DNA from: Candidatus Izemoplasma sp. | GTDB lineage: Bacteria > Bacillota_I > Bacilli_A > Izemoplasmatales > Izemoplasmataceae | Direction of reading: 5' to 3' | Assembly: GCA_036172455.1 (NCBI GenBank) | Contig: JAXKVY010000002.1 | Location: forward strand, 453,192 to 517,191 | DNA length: 64,000 nt | Part shown: in pieces, positions 33,744 to 44,413 of the stretch | Layout: each line of letters begins with the position of its first letter | Numbering within the stretch: position 1 is the first letter of the stretch | Made by a program: the position numbers and the translations under genes | The notes under the pieces: generated by a model | The model's input: the letters and a program-made list of their open reading frames with translations, nothing else | Told to the model about the DNA's origin: nothing | Databases searched by the model: none

Positions 33744-35057
33744 CTATCTAATGAATCCTGAGTAAGTTTGCTCTTGCGCTTGGGTTTTGATTTGTTTTGT
33801 AGTTTCGATAGCCACACCTACAACAATCAATAAGCTTGTTCCACCAATTTGCACATAAGCTGGAAGATCAAAGATCATCGCTAGAAAAATTGGTAGTGAC
33901 GCAACAAATACTAAGTATGTTGCTCCGATAATTGTAATTCTAAACAATGTTTTAGAAATATAGTTTTCAGTATCAACTCCAGGTCTAACACCTGGAATAT
34001 ATGCTTGTTGTTTTTGTAAGTTATCCGCTACTTTTTCTGGATTAATTTGAACAAATGCATAGAAAAATGCAAAGATAAAAATAAGTCCAACATACACAAC
34101 ATATCCAAGTGGACGTTGATATGTAAAGAGTTCATTCATCCAAGTTCCAAAGAGCGTTGCATTTAATTCTGGTATAAAGTTTAAGATTGTTGATGGAATA
34201 CTCAAAATAGTAACCGCAAAGATAACTGGAATAACACCCGCAGAGTTAATTTTTAATGGGATGTTTGATTCGTTTTTACCTTTAAAACGTTGTCCTGCTG
34301 GACGATTTGAGTACTGAATTGGTACTTTTCTATAAGATGATTGCATTATGGTAACGAATAAGATTACGGCAATATAAATAAATAAGACTAAGGCAAAGAT
34401 TAAGTAAGACTCAACATTTGCAGTTGCTGCTGTAACATACTCGCCAACTAAACTCGAAATCATGCTTGGCATACCACTAACGATCCCAGCAACGATAATC
34501 ATACTGGTTCCATTCCCAATACCATACATGGTAATTTGATCAGAAAGCCAAAGTAAGAATGCTGTCCCAGCGGTCATAACAATCGCTAAGTAAGTGTAGG
34601 TAACAAAGGTAACTTGGAAATCACCAATATCAAAGATACTGTCTCCTGTTAAACGGAAACCATATGTCATAGCTAATGCTTGAATAAATGCTAATCCAAT
34701 AGCTAAATAACGTGTTAATTGGTTGATTTTACGTTTACCCGTTTCGCCTTCTTCTTGCCATTCTTTTAAGATTGGCACAATGTCCATTTGTAATAACTGA
34801 ACAACGATCGATGCGGTAATGTAAGGCCCAATACCAAGGGCTATAATACTGTAATTCTTTAATGCATTACCTGTGAATGCATTCGCGATGCCTAGAATAC
34901 CACTGTCAGCTTGTTCAAAAAAGCTACTAATGATATCAGGGTTAACGAGGGGGATGTGAATATAAGTTGCTGTCTTATAAATGAGAAAAGCAAAAAGCGT
35001 AAATAAAATCTTTTTCATTACTTCTTTATTTTTTAATGCCGCAACTATAGTCTGCAT
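33744..35057 (-). CDS. secY: Sec translocon subunit SecY
   Basis: 437 residues with ten membrane segments. Protein-conducting channel; INQLTRYLAIGLAFIQALAM, the YSNRPAGQRFKGKNESNIPL loop with NSAGVIPVIFA, and PGVRPGVDTENYI are family landmarks. It abuts adk with no gap and follows rplO directly. Confidence 0.97.
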   Translation of the reverse strand: MQTIVAALKNKEVMKKILFTLFAFLIYKTATYIHIPLVNPDIISSFFEQADSGILGIANAFTGNALKNYSIIALGIGPYITASIVVQLLQMDIVPILKEWQEEGETGKRKINQLTRYLAIGLAFIQALAMTYGFRLTGDSIFDIGDFQVTFVTYTYLAIVMTAGTAFLLWLSDQITMYGIGNGTSMIIVAGIVSGMPSMISSLVGEYVTAATANVESYLIFALVLFIYIAVILFVTIMQSSYRKVPIQYSNRPAGQRFKGKNESNIPLKINSAGVIPVIFAVTILSIPSTILNFIPELNATLFGTWMNELFTYQRPLGYVVYVGLIFIFAFFYAFVQINPEKVADNLQKQQAYIPGVRPGVDTENYISKTLFRITIIGATYLVFVASLPIFLAMIFDLPAYVQIGGTSLLIVVGVAIETTKQIKTQAQEQTYSGFIR

Positions 35058-35498
35058 CTAAATCACCTCGACGCTTCCACCAACTGCTTCTATTTTTTCT
35101 TGCGCAGATTGACTGAATTTGTTTGCCTTGACTTCTAGTTTAACAGTTAATTCACCGTCACCTAAAACTTTAAGTCCATCAAGGTTGCGTTTGATAATAC
35201 CATCATTACGTAATAATTCAGGTGTAATAACAGTACCCTCTTTATAATCATTTAATTCTTTAACGTTCACAACTGCGTATTCTTTACGGAAGTGATTGTT
35301 GAATCCAACTTTACGTAGGCGTTTGAATAATGGTGTTTGCCCACCTTCAAATCCTGGACGAGTTCCGCCTCCTGAGCGTGAATTTTGTCCTTTAGTCCCG
35401 CGACCAGCAGTTTTACCTAAACCGCTTCCTGGACCTCTACCTTTACGTTTTCTGTTATTTGTTGAACCAGGAGTTGGTCTTAAGTTATTTAAATCCAT
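35058..35498 (-). CDS. rplO: 50S ribosomal protein L15
   Basis: 146 residues. The glycine-rich N-terminus [20 protein letters not shown] and [18 protein letters not shown] are diagnostic. 11 bp after rpmD and immediately before secY. Confidence 0.97.
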   Translation of the reverse strand: MDLNNLRPTPGSTNNRKRKGRGPGSGLGKTAGRGTKGQNSRSGGGTRPGFEGGQTPLFKRLRKVGFNNHFRKEYAVVNVKELNDYKEGTVITPELLRNDGIIKRNLDGLKVLGDGELTVKLEVKANKFSQSAQEKIEAVGGSVEVI

Positions 35499-35509
35499 GG
35501 TTTTCCCTC

Positions 35510-35689
35510 CTACTTCTCTTGTACTTCTACTAAGTGTGAGATTGAACGTACCATACCACGAATGGTAGGTGTATCTTGTTTAACAACTGTTTTTCTCATC
35601 TTTTTTAAGCCAAGTGCTTTAACGGTTTTACGGTGGTTTGGTTTTGCACCGTTAGCACTTTTCACTAACGTGATATGTAATTCAGCCAT
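35510..35689 (-). CDS. rpmD: 50S ribosomal protein L30
   Basis: 59 residues from ATG 35689, starting [20 protein letters not shown] and ending [29 protein letters not shown] and [13 protein letters not shown] are the L30 signature. It shares one base with the rpsE stop (TAATG). L30 is lost from many reduced Mollicutes, so its presence argues against a strongly reduced genome. Confidence 0.95.
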   Translation of the reverse strand: MAELHITLVKSANGAKPNHRKTVKALGLKKMRKTVVKQDTPTIRGMVRSISHLVEVQEK

Positions 35690-36216
35690 TAGTGTAAAAT
35701 CTCCTCAACGCTCATACCACGTGTACGTGCAACTTGTTCCGCAGTTCTTAAGCGATCAATTGCATCGAATGTAGCACGAACGATATTAATTGGCGTATTT
35801 GACCCTAAGTTTTTACTTAAGATATCTTCAACACCAGCTAACTCAAGTACGGCACGCACTGCACCACCAGCAATGACTCCAGTCCCGCCAACAGCAGGTT
35901 TTAAGAATACTTCTCCACCTGAATGTTTTCCAACAATTTGATGTGGGATTGTTTTTCCGTACATTGGTACTTTAACTAAATTATTTTTGGCATCTTGGAT
36001 TGCTTTCTTAATCGCATCTGGTACTTCTTGAGCTTTACCAGTACCGAATCCAACTTTACCTTTTTTATCACCGATTACAACAAGTGCACTAAAGCGGAAA
36101 CGACGTCCACCTTTTACAACTTTTGTAACACGGCTAATATTGACAACTCGCTCTTCGTATTGCTTTGGTTGGCGTCTACGGCGAGGTCTTCTTCTACGAT
36201 TTTTCTTGTCTTGCAT
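35689..36216 (-). CDS. rpsE: 30S ribosomal protein S5
   Basis: 175 residues. A very basic N-terminus ([10 protein letters not shown]) precedes the S5 domain with [37 protein letters not shown] and [16 protein letters not shown]. Decoding-fidelity protein of the small subunit. Confidence 0.97.
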   Translation of the reverse strand: MQDKKNRRRRPRRRRQPKQYEERVVNISRVTKVVKGGRRFRFSALVVIGDKKGKVGFGTGKAQEVPDAIKKAIQDAKNNLVKVPMYGKTIPHQIVGKHSGGEVFLKPAVGGTGVIAGGAVRAVLELAGVEDILSKNLGSNTPINIVRATFDAIDRLRTAEQVARTRGMSVEEILH

Positions 36217-36228
36217 TGGCTAACCTCC

Positions 36229-36591
36229 TTAGAATTTCAATCCTGCATCACGTGCAGCATCAGCTAATGCTTTAACGCGACCGTGGTATCTATACCCACT
36301 ACGATCAAAGACAACATTATTGATATTGTTTTCAAGCGCGCGTTTAGCGATTTTTTCTCCAACCACTTTTGCAGCTTCAACATTTCCACCATTGTCTACT
36401 TTGTCATCTTTTTCAATCGTTGATGCGCTTGCAAGTGTCACCGCGTTAATATCATCGATTACTTGTGCATATAAATGTTTGTTAGAACGATATACACTTA
36501 AACGTGGACGAAGTGGTGTCCCGACCAATGATTTTCTTGCTCGTAAGTGACGTTTTTGACGCATTTTATTTCTCGATTTTTTCTTAATCAT
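36229..36591 (-). CDS. rplR: 50S ribosomal protein L18
   Basis: 120 residues from ATG 36591, chosen by TAGGAG eight bases upstream (frame open to GTG 36600). [20 protein letters not shown] and [20 protein letters not shown] identify L18, which binds 5S rRNA. Confidence 0.96.
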   Translation of the reverse strand: MIKKKSRNKMRQKRHLRARKSLVGTPLRPRLSVYRSNKHLYAQVIDDINAVTLASASTIEKDDKVDNGGNVEAAKVVGEKIAKRALENNINNVVFDRSGYRYHGRVKALADAARDAGLKF

Positions 36592-36609
36592 AATCAACAC
36601 TCCTAACTG

Positions 36610-37146
36610 CTACTTAGCAGTTTTTCCTTCTTTTCTACGTACGTGTTCATCGACGTAGCGAATTCCTTTTCCAAGATAAGGTTCAGGTGGACGAACCTTT
36701 CTTACATTTGCAGAGAATTCTCCGACTTGTTGTTTATCAATACCTGAAATAGTAATTGCTGTATTTTTCTCAACATTTACATCTAATCCTTCAGGGATTT
36801 CCATTTCAACATCGTGTGAATATCCAGCACTAATTACAAGTGTTTTACCTTTAACTTGTGCACGGTATCCAACACCGATCATTTTTAAATCCTTTTTATA
36901 ACCTTGAGTCACACCGTCAACCATATTATTTATTACGGCACGGGTAGTTCCGTGAATCGAACGGTGAGATTTTGACTCAGATGGTCTTTCTACGATAACT
37001 TCCTGATCAGTCACTGAAACACTCATGTCTTCATGATGTGTAAATTCAAGTGATCCTTTAGGACCCTTAACAGTAACCAAGTTTCCGTCAACTGTGACAG
37101 TAACACCTTCAGGAATAGCCACCGGCTTTTTACCAATACGACTCAT
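36610..37146 (-). CDS. rplF: 50S ribosomal protein L6
   Basis: 178 residues from ATG 37146 (CAGGAGGTAAAAAA upstream; the longer frame runs into rpsH). [14 protein letters not shown] at the N-terminus and [20 protein letters not shown] at the C-terminus are invariant features. Confidence 0.97.
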   Translation of the reverse strand: MSRIGKKPVAIPEGVTVTVDGNLVTVKGPKGSLEFTHHEDMSVSVTDQEVIVERPSESKSHRSIHGTTRAVINNMVDGVTQGYKKDLKMIGVGYRAQVKGKTLVISAGYSHDVEMEIPEGLDVNVEKNTAITISGIDKQQVGEFSANVRKVRPPEPYLGKGIRYVDEHVRRKEGKTAK

Positions 37147-37165
37147 TTTTTTACCTCCTGTTTGA

Positions 37166-37561
37166 TTACCATACGTATGCGATGATTTCGCCACCAACAC
37201 GTTGTTTACGTGCCTCACGGTCTGTCATAACACCTTGAGATGTTGAAATCACGGCAATACCTAGTCCATTTAATACTTTAGGAATTTCGTTTGTTTTTGC
37301 ATATACTCTAAGACCGGGCTTAGAAATACGCTTTAATCCTTTTACAACGCGTTCGTTTTGCATATATTTCATGGTGACGCGAAGCACATCTTGAGGATGT
37401 TTATTTATAATGTTATAATCTGTGATATATCCTTCTTTTTTTAACAACTCTGCAATTTCATTTTTGAGCTTTGAAGCAGGAATATCCACTTTCGCTTTTT
37501 TCATTTGGTTTGCATTCCGGATACGGGTTAACATATCTGCGATAGGATCTGTCATTACCAT
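37166..37561 (-). CDS. rpsH: 30S ribosomal protein S8
   Basis: 131 residues. [15 protein letters not shown] and [20 protein letters not shown] are S8 signatures. S8 binds the central domain of 16S rRNA and in other bacteria represses spc-operon translation. AAGGAGGAAAAATAA precedes ATG 37561. Confidence 0.97.
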   Translation of the reverse strand: MVMTDPIADMLTRIRNANQMKKAKVDIPASKLKNEIAELLKKEGYITDYNIINKHPQDVLRVTMKYMQNERVVKGLKRISKPGLRVYAKTNEIPKVLNGLGIAVISTSQGVMTDREARKQRVGGEIIAYVW

Positions 37562-37606
37562 TTATTTTTCCTCCTTCCAATTGCTTGGAATATAGTTTAT
37601 TTTAGC

Positions 37607-37792
37607 TTACCAGCTTGCTTTTTTAACGCCTGGTATTTGTCCTTTATATGCCAATTCACGGAAACAAATACGGCATAATTTAAATTTTTTGTAAACGCCA
37701 TGAGGTCTCCCACAACGTTGACAGCGTGTATATTCTCTTGAAGAGAATTTCGCTTTCTTTTGTTGTTTTACAACCATTGATTTTTTTGCCAT
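37607..37792 (-). CDS. rpsN: 30S ribosomal protein S14, zinc-binding type Z
   Basis: 61 residues with the two zinc knuckles CQRCGRPHG and CRICFRE, which mark the short, zinc-containing form used by most Bacillota and Mollicutes. Located between rplE and rpsH as usual. Confidence 0.97.
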   Translation of the reverse strand: MAKKSMVVKQQKKAKFSSREYTRCQRCGRPHGVYKKFKLCRICFRELAYKGQIPGVKKASW

Positions 37793-37803
37793 TAGTTTCC
37801 TCC

Positions 37804-38343
37804 TTATTTCTTAAACGGCATTCCGAGTTGTTTGAGCAATTCTAACCCTTCGATGTCTGAATTAGCCGTTGTAACAATCACGATATCCATACCGCGAACA
37901 CGGTTAACTTTATCATAGTTAATCTCAGGGAAAATTAATTGTTCTTTAACACCTAGTGTATAATTTCCACGACCATCAAACGCTTTGTTTGACACCCCTT
38001 GGAAGTCTCTAACACGTGGCAATGCCACAGCGATTAATTTATCTAAAAATTGATACATTCTTTCACCGCGTAATGTCACTTTACATCCAATTGCCATACC
38101 TTCACGAATTTTGAAGTTCGCAATTGATTTTTTAGCTTTTGTAATAACTGGCTTTTGTCCAGTTAATGTCATTAATTCTTCAACTGCGTCATCTAATGCT
38201 TTGGCATTATCTTTCGCATCTCCAACACCCATGTTGACAACGATTTTATCAACTTTTGGTGCTTCCATAATTGATGAATAATCAAATTTCTCAACCAATG
38301 CTTGACGCACTGATGTATTGTATGTTTCTTGTAAGCGATTCAT
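37804..38343 (-). CDS. rplE: 50S ribosomal protein L5
   Basis: 179 residues. [40 protein letters not shown] and [17 protein letters not shown] identify L5, which holds 5S rRNA and contacts P-site tRNA. Confidence 0.97.
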   Translation of the reverse strand: MNRLQETYNTSVRQALVEKFDYSSIMEAPKVDKIVVNMGVGDAKDNAKALDDAVEELMTLTGQKPVITKAKKSIANFKIREGMAIGCKVTLRGERMYQFLDKLIAVALPRVRDFQGVSNKAFDGRGNYTLGVKEQLIFPEINYDKVNRVRGMDIVIVTTANSDIEGLELLKQLGMPFKK

Positions 38344-38363
38344 GCTAAAAGCCTCCTTTCTGA

Positions 38364-38693
38364 TTAGTCTAATACCTCACCAGATTTTTTAGAATATCTT
38401 ACTTTACGTGTGACGTCTTCTTTTTTAACTTTCTCAGTGATAGTTTTATAACCAACACGTGTTGGTCCATTTTTACCATCAACAAGCATTACATTTGATG
38501 CGTGAATTGGTGCTTCATATTCCATGATGCCACCTTCTGGATTATTTTGAGTAGGTTTCGCATGTTTTTTAATAATATTAACACCTTCAACGATCACTTT
38601 ATTCGTTTTTGGAAAAACTTTTAACACTTTTCCCTCACGATTGAGGTTTGCACCGCTAATAACTCTAACAGTATCGCCTTTTTTAATTTTCAT
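38364..38693 (-). CDS. rplX: 50S ribosomal protein L24
   Basis: 109 residues. [13 protein letters not shown] (KOW motif), [19 protein letters not shown] and [26 protein letters not shown] sequence identify this assembly initiator. 16 bp after rplN. Confidence 0.97.
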   Translation of the reverse strand: MKIKKGDTVRVISGANLNREGKVLKVFPKTNKVIVEGVNIIKKHAKPTQNNPEGGIMEYEAPIHASNVMLVDGKNGPTRVGYKTITEKVKKEDVTRKVRYSKKSGEVLD

Positions 38694-38709
38694 TCTGTAA
38701 CCTCCTACT

Positions 38710-39078
38710 CTATAATACTTCTGGAGCTAGTGAAACAATTTTCATAAATCCTGCTTCACGTAACTCACGTGCTACTGGTCCAAAAATACGGGTTCCGCGT
38801 GGACTCTTGTCGTCACGAACAATTACAGCAGCATTATCATCGAATTTTATATAGCTTCCATCTTTACGACGAACGCCTTTTTTCGTACGTACAATTACAG
38901 CACGTAAAACGTCTCCTTTTTTAACCATTCCACCAGGAGTTGCTTGTTTTACGGTAACTGTTATAATATCGCCAACGTTGGCGTATTTGCGTCCTGTTCC
39001 CCCTAAAATCTTAACTGCTAAGACTTCACGAGCACCAGAATTATCCGCTACTTTTAATCTTGATTCTTGTTGAATCAT
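38710..39078 (-). CDS. rplN: 50S ribosomal protein L14
   Basis: 122 residues. [20 protein letters not shown] and [20 protein letters not shown] are diagnostic. L14 lies at the subunit interface. First gene of the classical spc part. Confidence 0.98.
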   Translation of the reverse strand: MIQQESRLKVADNSGAREVLAVKILGGTGRKYANVGDIITVTVKQATPGGMVKKGDVLRAVIVRTKKGVRRKDGSYIKFDDNAAVIVRDDKSPRGTRIFGPVARELREAGFMKIVSLAPEVL

Positions 39079-39111
39079 CCTAAGAACCTCCTTTAAGCTC
39101 TCCTACATTTA

Positions 39112-39366
39112 TTAAGAGCGTGTTTCCACAACATCTAATAAACGGAATCTTTTCGTTTTTGACAATGGACGTGTTTCCATAATACGTACTTTGTCGCCAA
39201 CTCTTGCTTTGTTGAGTTCGTCATGACAAGTGTATTTTTTCGATTGTTTAACACGTTTTCCATATAATGGATGTTTTTTGTATATTTCAACTAATACAGA
39301 AATTGTCTTATCGTTTTGATCAGCGACAACCATTCCTGTTAATACTCTACGACTATTACGTTCCAT
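39112..39366 (-). CDS. rpsQ: 30S ribosomal protein S17
   Basis: 84 residues. [20 protein letters not shown] and [20 protein letters not shown] mark the OB-fold S17, a primary 16S rRNA binder. Last gene of the classical S10 part. Confidence 0.97.
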   Translation of the reverse strand: MERNSRRVLTGMVVADQNDKTISVLVEIYKKHPLYGKRVKQSKKYTCHDELNKARVGDKVRIMETRPLSKTKRFRLLDVVETRS

Positions 39367-39381
39367 ATTGATCTCTCACCT

Positions 39382-39570
39382 CTATTTAGCGCGCTCGTTA
39401 AGCACAGTTTTCATGCGAGCGATCGCTTTCTTTACTTTTCCAATGCGAGCAGTATTCTCAAGTTGACCTGTCGCTTGTTGAAAACGAAGATCAAATAGTT
39501 CCTTTTTCAACTCAGATATTTCTTCATTGATTTGCGTAGTGTCCCATTCTCTAATTTCATTAGCCTTCAT
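39382..39570 (-). CDS. rpmC: 50S ribosomal protein L29
   Basis: 62 residues from ATG 39570 (GGTGATTCTA upstream). [29 protein letters not shown] and [10 protein letters not shown] are the L29 pattern at the tunnel exit. It overlaps rplP by 11 bp. Confidence 0.95.
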   Translation of the reverse strand: MKANEIREWDTTQINEEISELKKELFDLRFQQATGQLENTARIGKVKKAIARMKTVLNERAK

Positions 39571-39988
39571 TAGAATCACCACTTTCTCGTTTTACAATTT
39601 TCGTTCTTACTGGTAATTTGTGAGAAGCTAAGCGCAATGCTTCACGCGCGATTTCTTCACTTACACCACCAACTTCGAACATGATTGTTCCACGTTTTAC
39701 TACTGCTACAAATCCGTCAGGAGCTCCTTTACCAGAACCCATACGAACTTCTAATGGTTTCGCTGTTTTCGCCATATGTGGGAAAATACGAATCCAAACT
39801 TTACCTTGACGTTTCATAAAACGTGTTAATGCGATACGAGCTGACTCAATTTGACGGCTGCTTATCCAAGCACCATCTAATGATTTTAACCCGTAATCAC
39901 CAAAATTTATTTCAATGCCACCTTTTGCTCTACCTTCATATGATACACGATGAGGACGGCGATATTTCGTTCTTTTCGGAGTTAACAT
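39560..39988 (-). CDS. rplP: 50S ribosomal protein L16
   Basis: 142 residues. [40 protein letters not shown] and [15 protein letters not shown] identify L16, which helps position aminoacyl-tRNA. It shares one base with rpsC. Confidence 0.98.
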   Translation of the reverse strand: MLTPKRTKYRRPHRVSYEGRAKGGIEINFGDYGLKSLDGAWISSRQIESARIALTRFMKRQGKVWIRIFPHMAKTAKPLEVRMGSGKGAPDGFVAVVKRGTIMFEVGGVSEEIAREALRLASHKLPVRTKIVKRESGDSNEG

Positions 39989-40641
39989 TAGTTTCTCCCT
40001 CCTCTTTTTTTAGCCGGTAGAATTTCGCCTTTATAGATCCAAACTTTAACACCAAGTTTTCCATAGGTTGTGTTTGCTTCAACAGCAGCATAATCGATAT
40101 CTGCACGGAATGTATGTAATGGAACATTTCCTTCAGAATATCCTTCACTACGTGCCATTTCAGCTCCACCTAAACGACCTGATACTAATGTTTTACATCC
40201 TTTAGCGCCAGCGCGCATAGCACGTTGGATAGCCATTTTTTGGACGCGTCTAAATGAAGCACGGTTTTCTAATTGGCTCGCGATATTTTCTGCGACCAAT
40301 TTCGCATCTAAATCCGGCTTTTTGATTTCTTGGATATTTAAATATACTTCTTTACCTGTTAAGTTTTGTAGTTTTTCAACAACGGCATTCTTAATGCTGC
40401 TGCCACGACCGAAAACCATTCCTGGTTTTGCTGTGTGGACAGAAACGATAATGCGGTTTTTCATACGCTCTATTTCAATTCTTGAAACTGCTGCATTTCT
40501 ATAAAAATCTTCTAATAATTCGCGAATCTTAAGATCTTCATGTAATAAATCAGCTACGTCATTTTTATCCGCATACCAGCGAGAATCCCAATCTTTAATA
40601 ATTCCTAATCTCAATCCGACTGGACTTACTTTTTGACCCAA
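39988..40641 (-). CDS. rpsC: 30S ribosomal protein S3
   Basis: 217 residues. [20 protein letters not shown], the KH domain around [20 protein letters not shown] and the C-terminal [16 protein letters not shown] identify S3 at the mRNA entry site. Confidence 0.98.
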   Translation of the reverse strand: MGQKVSPVGLRLGIIKDWDSRWYADKNDVADLLHEDLKIRELLEDFYRNAAVSRIEIERMKNRIIVSVHTAKPGMVFGRGSSIKNAVVEKLQNLTGKEVYLNIQEIKKPDLDAKLVAENIASQLENRASFRRVQKMAIQRAMRAGAKGCKTLVSGRLGGAEMARSEGYSEGNVPLHTFRADIDYAAVEANTTYGKLGVKVWIYKGEILPAKKRGGRN

Positions 40642-40655
40642 TGTGATTCCCTCCT

Positions 40656-40991
40656 TTACTCTTTCTCAGCCACAACAGCTGTGATGTGACTAGTACGTTT
40701 ATTAATAGCGGTAGCTCTACCTTGTGCGCGTGGTCTAAAACGTTTCAACGTAGGGCCTTCACCGACATATATCTCTTTGACGAAAAGGTTATCTGTGTCC
40801 ATGTTGTAATTATGTTCTGCGTTGGCAACTGCAGACTTAATTAACTTGGCAACAACTGGCGCAGCTTTTTTAGGTGTAAGTTGGCAGATAGCTAATGCCT
40901 CTGGAACATCTTTACCTCTAACTAAATCAAGCACCAATTTCACTTTACGAGAAGAGATTCTAACCATTTTTGATTGTGCTCTGGCTTCCAT
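40656..40991 (-). CDS. rplV: 50S ribosomal protein L22
   Basis: 111 residues. [20 protein letters not shown] and [20 protein letters not shown] are characteristic; the beta-hairpin lines the exit tunnel where macrolides bind. Shares one base with rpsS. Confidence 0.98.
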   Translation of the reverse strand: MEARAQSKMVRISSRKVKLVLDLVRGKDVPEALAICQLTPKKAAPVVAKLIKSAVANAEHNYNMDTDNLFVKEIYVGEGPTLKRFRPRAQGRATAINKRTSHITAVVAEKE

Positions 40992-41284
40992 TATGCTTTG
41001 CCTCCTCGTTTAGTTGCTTTCTTTTCTTCTTTGTTATGTCCTTTGAAAGATCGTGTTGGAGCGAACTCTCCTAATTTATGTCCAACCATATCTTCTGTAA
41101 CATATACAGGGATATGCTCTTTTCCGTTATATACTGCAATTGTATGTCCAACAAACTCAGGGAAAATCGTCGAACGACGTGACCAAGTTTGTACAACACG
41201 CTTCTTGCTTTGCTCGTTTAAAGCTTCAATTTTATTCATCAAATGATCGTCACAAAAAGGTCCTTTTTTTAATGAACGTGCCAT
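40991..41284 (-). CDS. rpsS: 30S ribosomal protein S19
   Basis: 97 residues. [20 protein letters not shown] and [31 protein letters not shown] define S19 of the small-subunit head. Confidence 0.98.
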   Translation of the reverse strand: MARSLKKGPFCDDHLMNKIEALNEQSKKRVVQTWSRRSTIFPEFVGHTIAVYNGKEHIPVYVTEDMVGHKLGEFAPTRSFKGHNKEEKKATKRGGKA

Positions 41285-41301
41285 ATTGAGTTCCTCCTCT
41301 C

Positions 41302-42129
41302 CTATTTACGACGGCTAACGATTAAACGATCGCTAGCTTTTTTCGATTTTCTAGTTTTAAGTCCAAGGGCTGGTTTACCCCAAGGTGTAACAGGTGATTT
41401 CAGACCGATAGGCTGACGTCCCTCTCCACCACCATGTGGGTGATCGTTTGGATTCATTACTGATCCACGAACAGTAGGTTTAATACCTCTGTGTCTATTT
41501 TTACCAGCTTTACCGCGGTTAACTAATTCATAGTCTTGGTTACCAACTTCACCGATGGTAGCTTTACAAGTTCCTAGAATTTTACGACGTTCTCCACTTG
41601 CTAATTTAACAAGCACATAACGTTCTTCACGGCCAATAATTTGTGCTTTCGCACCTGCACTACGTGCAATTTGTCCACCTTTACCAGGTTTCATTTCCAA
41701 GTTGTGGATAAACCGTCCAACTGGAATTTTATTTAGTGGTAATGCATTCCCTACAACGATATCTGCATTATCACCTGATTCTAAAGTCATACCTACTTTA
41801 AGTCCTTTAGGTGCAATGATATAGCGTTTTTCTCCATCTGCGTAATGTAACAATGCAATGTTAGCACTACGGTTTGGATCATATTCGATTGTAGCTACTT
41901 TTGCAGGAATATTGTCTTTATCACGTTTGAAATCGATGATCCGGTATTTACGTTTCGCTCCACCACCATGATGGCGAACCGTAATTCTACCTTGACTGTT
42001 ACGACCTGACTTTTTAGGAAGTGGTTTTAATAACGACTTCTCTGGTTTATTCGTTGTGATTTCAGAATAATCCAAGCTTGTCATATGTCGTTGTCCGTTG
42101 GTCATCGCTTTATATTTCTTTAAAGCCAT
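41302..42129 (-). CDS. rplB: 50S ribosomal protein L2
   Basis: 275 residues. [20 protein letters not shown], the [13 protein letters not shown] loop and the C-terminal [20 protein letters not shown], close to the peptidyl-transferase centre, are intact. Confidence 0.98.
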   Translation of the reverse strand: MALKKYKAMTNGQRHMTSLDYSEITTNKPEKSLLKPLPKKSGRNSQGRITVRHHGGGAKRKYRIIDFKRDKDNIPAKVATIEYDPNRSANIALLHYADGEKRYIIAPKGLKVGMTLESGDNADIVVGNALPLNKIPVGRFIHNLEMKPGKGGQIARSAGAKAQIIGREERYVLVKLASGERRKILGTCKATIGEVGNQDYELVNRGKAGKNRHRGIKPTVRGSVMNPNDHPHGGGEGRQPIGLKSPVTPWGKPALGLKTRKSKKASDRLIVSRRK

Positions 42130-42147
42130 ATGAAATCCTCCTTAACT

Positions 42148-42432
42148 TTATGCTTCGAAGATTTCAATCTTGTCACCATCAGCTAATGTAACAATAGCCT
42201 TTGTAATGACAGGTTTGAAACCTTGGTGTTGCCCAACACGTTTTTTCTTGCGGGCACTCTTAAGCTTATTTACTTTAGTGACAGTCACATCAAATAACTC
42301 TTCAATAGCTTTTCTAATTTGAATTTTATTTGCGCGCTTGTCAACGCTAAATGTATATTTGTTTTGTTCTTCAGAAAGTAACATTGTTTTTTCTGTGATA
42401 ATTGGGTGTTTGATAATTTCACTCGCTCTCAT
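42148..42432 (-). CDS. rplW: 50S ribosomal protein L23
   Basis: 94 residues. [20 protein letters not shown] and [20 protein letters not shown] identify L23, the tunnel-exit docking site for trigger factor and SRP. Shares one base with rplD. Confidence 0.97.
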   Translation of the reverse strand: MRASEIIKHPIITEKTMLLSEEQNKYTFSVDKRANKIQIRKAIEELFDVTVTKVNKLKSARKKKRVGQHQGFKPVITKAIVTLADGDKIEIFEA

Positions 42433-43055
42433 TATCCAAGCACCTCCTCATAATTTTTCACAGCAGCTTCTGTTAACACAACTGTTTTATAATTTAATAA
42501 ATCATAAACACTTGCATGAGCAACAGTTGCTAATGTGATGTTTGGAATGTTACGTGCTGCTAAAATTAGATTGTCGTTTAACGCATCAACAACAATAATA
42601 ACTTTACCTTCTAGTTTTAGGTTATTAAGTACCGCAACCATTTCCTTTGTTTTCATACTCTCTAATGCTAAGTCTTTAACAATAACTAATTGCTCATCTT
42701 GCAACTTAGAGCTTAATACGCTTTTTAATGCTAAACGTCTTACTTTGCGATTTACTTTTAATTTATATTTACGTGGTGTAGGACCAAATACTGTTCCTCC
42801 ACCAACCCATAAAGGTGAACGGTTTGAACCAGCACGAGCTCGTCCTGTCCCTTTTTGTCTCCAAGGTTTTGCGCCACCTCCGGAAACTTCACTACGTCCT
42901 TTCACTTTATGTGTTCCTTGACGCATACCAGCACGTTGTGATTTAACAACTTCATAAACTGCTTGTGTGTTAGGTTTAATCCCGAACACAGCATCATTTA
43001 ATGTGATGTCACCAGCAACGTTACCGCTTTGATTCATCAATGCAACTTTTGGCAT
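42432..43055 (-). CDS. rplD: 50S ribosomal protein L4
   Basis: 207 residues. Tunnel-loop sequence [20 protein letters not shown] and [20 protein letters not shown] are diagnostic. In enterics L4 represses the S10 operon; whether this holds here is unknown. Confidence 0.98.
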   Translation of the reverse strand: MPKVALMNQSGNVAGDITLNDAVFGIKPNTQAVYEVVKSQRAGMRQGTHKVKGRSEVSGGGAKPWRQKGTGRARAGSNRSPLWVGGGTVFGPTPRKYKLKVNRKVRRLALKSVLSSKLQDEQLVIVKDLALESMKTKEMVAVLNNLKLEGKVIIVVDALNDNLILAARNIPNITLATVAHASVYDLLNYKTVVLTEAAVKNYEEVLG

Positions 43056-43079
43056 TTTAAATCCTCCTTTCGAAAGTGG

Positions 43080-43778
43080 TTATTCTTGAGCTTCTTCAGC
43101 TTCGGTTTCAGTTTTAACGATATAATCTTCTGGATTTAGTGCGTCAACAGGTTCTTGGCTAACAGCACGTTTAACGAAGACTAATCCTTTTTTAGGTCCT
43201 GGAATAGACCCTTTAACTAGAAGTAAATTACGGTCTAAATCGACTTTAACAACTTCTAAGTTTTGAATTGTAACAGTTTCATGTCCCATATGTCCTGGTA
43301 AGTTTTTACCTGGGCGAACATGATTTGGATCAATTGGTCCCATTGTCCCTGGTCCACGGTGATAGTGACTACCGTGACTCATTGGTCCGCGTGATTGATT
43401 ATGACGCTTAATTGAACCAGCAAATCCTTTTCCTTTTGAAGTTCCCGTTACATCAATAACTTCGCCTTCTTCAAATATATTTACCCTAATCTCTTGACCT
43501 ACTTCAAAGTTATACATTTCATTTCCTCTAACTTCTCTTAAGTAGCGCTTAGGATCCGCATCAGCAGCTGCTAAATGACCTAATTCAGATTTATTAGCTA
43601 ACTTCATACGTTTGTTTTTGAAGCCTAATTGGATGGCTTCATATCCATCTTTTTCTAAAGTTTTCTTTTGAAGAACAACATTTGGTTCACAACTTACAAC
43701 TGTAACAGGTACTAATTCACCCGCGTCGCTGAAAACTTGTGTCATTCCAACTTTTGTCCCTAAGATACCTTTGGCCAT
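43080..43778 (-). CDS. rplC: 50S ribosomal protein L3
   Basis: 232 residues, about 20 longer than usual because of an acidic C-terminal tail ([11 protein letters not shown]). [36 protein letters not shown] and [17 protein letters not shown] are the L3 core near the peptidyl-transferase centre. Confidence 0.98.
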   Translation of the reverse strand: MAKGILGTKVGMTQVFSDAGELVPVTVVSCEPNVVLQKKTLEKDGYEAIQLGFKNKRMKLANKSELGHLAAADADPKRYLREVRGNEMYNFEVGQEIRVNIFEEGEVIDVTGTSKGKGFAGSIKRHNQSRGPMSHGSHYHRGPGTMGPIDPNHVRPGKNLPGHMGHETVTIQNLEVVKVDLDRNLLLVKGSIPGPKKGLVFVKRAVSQEPVDALNPEDYIVKTETEAEEAQE

Positions 43779-43804
43779 GAGTAAACCTCCTTAAATTTGT
43801 TTAA

Positions 43805-44110
43805 TTATTTTAATACAATGTCAACACCAGATGGTAAATCTAGGTGCATCAAACTATCGATCGTAGCCGGAGTAGGATCCGTAATATCGATTAGACGTTT
43901 GTGAGTACGTCTTTCAAATTGTTCACGAGATTTTTTGTTAACGTGAACTGAACGCAAGATTGTGAAGATTTCTTTTTCAGTTGGCAGTGGTACAGGTCCG
44001 CTAATTTTAGCACCTGTTTTCTTTGCCGTTCTTACAATTTTTTGCGCTGATTGATCTAATAATCTGTGATCATAAGATTTCAATCTAATTCTAATTTTTT
44101 GATTTGCCAT
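43805..44110 (-). CDS. rpsJ: 30S ribosomal protein S10
   Basis: 101 residues from ATG 44110, set by AAGGAGGAAAAC; the longer open frame covers the leader. [20 protein letters not shown] and [32 protein letters not shown] define S10 (NusE), also an antitermination factor. First gene of the operon. Confidence 0.98.
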   Translation of the reverse strand: MANQKIRIRLKSYDHRLLDQSAQKIVRTAKKTGAKISGPVPLPTEKEIFTILRSVHVNKKSREQFERRTHKRLIDITDPTPATIDSLMHLDLPSGVDIVLK

Positions 44111-44238
44111 GTTTTCCTCCTTTTTATGCCTATTCTCTTGTAATAGACTTGCTCCATGGAAATTACCTGACGACCAAGACAACGCCTCTCGGTGTGTCAG
44201 CAACCTCCCACTTCGTTGCCTGACTCAGACGTGAGTCT
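44111..44238 (-). promoter_or_regulatory. 5' leader of the S10 operon
   Basis: About 125 bases of untranslated leader on the minus strand. It contains TGGGAGGTTGCTGACACACC and TTTCCATGGAGCAAGTCT, segments I recall from rpsJ leaders of other Bacillota, plus arms that could fold (AAGACTCACGTCTGAGTCAG). A regulatory role is inferred from conservation in memory only. Confidence 0.5.
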
Positions 44239-44243
44239 TAGAC

Positions 44244-44272
44244 ATATTACCAAAAAAGATTTACCAATGCAA
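44244..44272 (-). promoter_or_regulatory. promoter of the S10-spc-alpha operon
   Basis: Minus-strand TTGCAT (44267-44272), 17-base spacer, TAATAT (44244-44249), about 135 bp before rpsJ. Confidence 0.52.
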
Positions 44273-44347
44273 GTACTTTTCTCACTTTTTTTAAAATTCC
44301 TTCCTTATTATATATATAGGGCTTATTTCGGTATTAAAATAAGAAAA

Positions 44348-44377
44348 TTGCATAATATACTATCTATGTGATATACT
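44348..44377 (+). promoter_or_regulatory. promoter of the Crp/Fnr-type gene
   Basis: TTGCAT (44348-44353), 18-base spacer, TATACT (44372-44377), 36 bp before ATG 44414. Confidence 0.55.
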
Positions 44378-44382
44378 CTTTA

Positions 44383-44398
44383 TGTAACATATGTTACA
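44383..44398. promoter_or_regulatory. palindromic operator of the Crp/Fnr type
   Basis: Exact 16-bp palindrome TGTAACATATGTTACA at the predicted transcription start and just before the ribosome site. Size and position suit negative autoregulation by the encoded Crp/Fnr-family protein. Confidence 0.65.
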
Positions 44399-44413
44399 AA
44401 AAGGAGTGGTTTG

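Noticed and set aside
36622..37218. Longer L6 starting inside rpsH
   Set aside because: CAGGAGGTAAAAAA directly precedes ATG 37146, which gives the family N-terminus.
44111..44203. 31-residue N-terminal extension of S10
   Set aside because: The true S10 start has AAGGAGG; the extension is leader sequence with no ribosome site.
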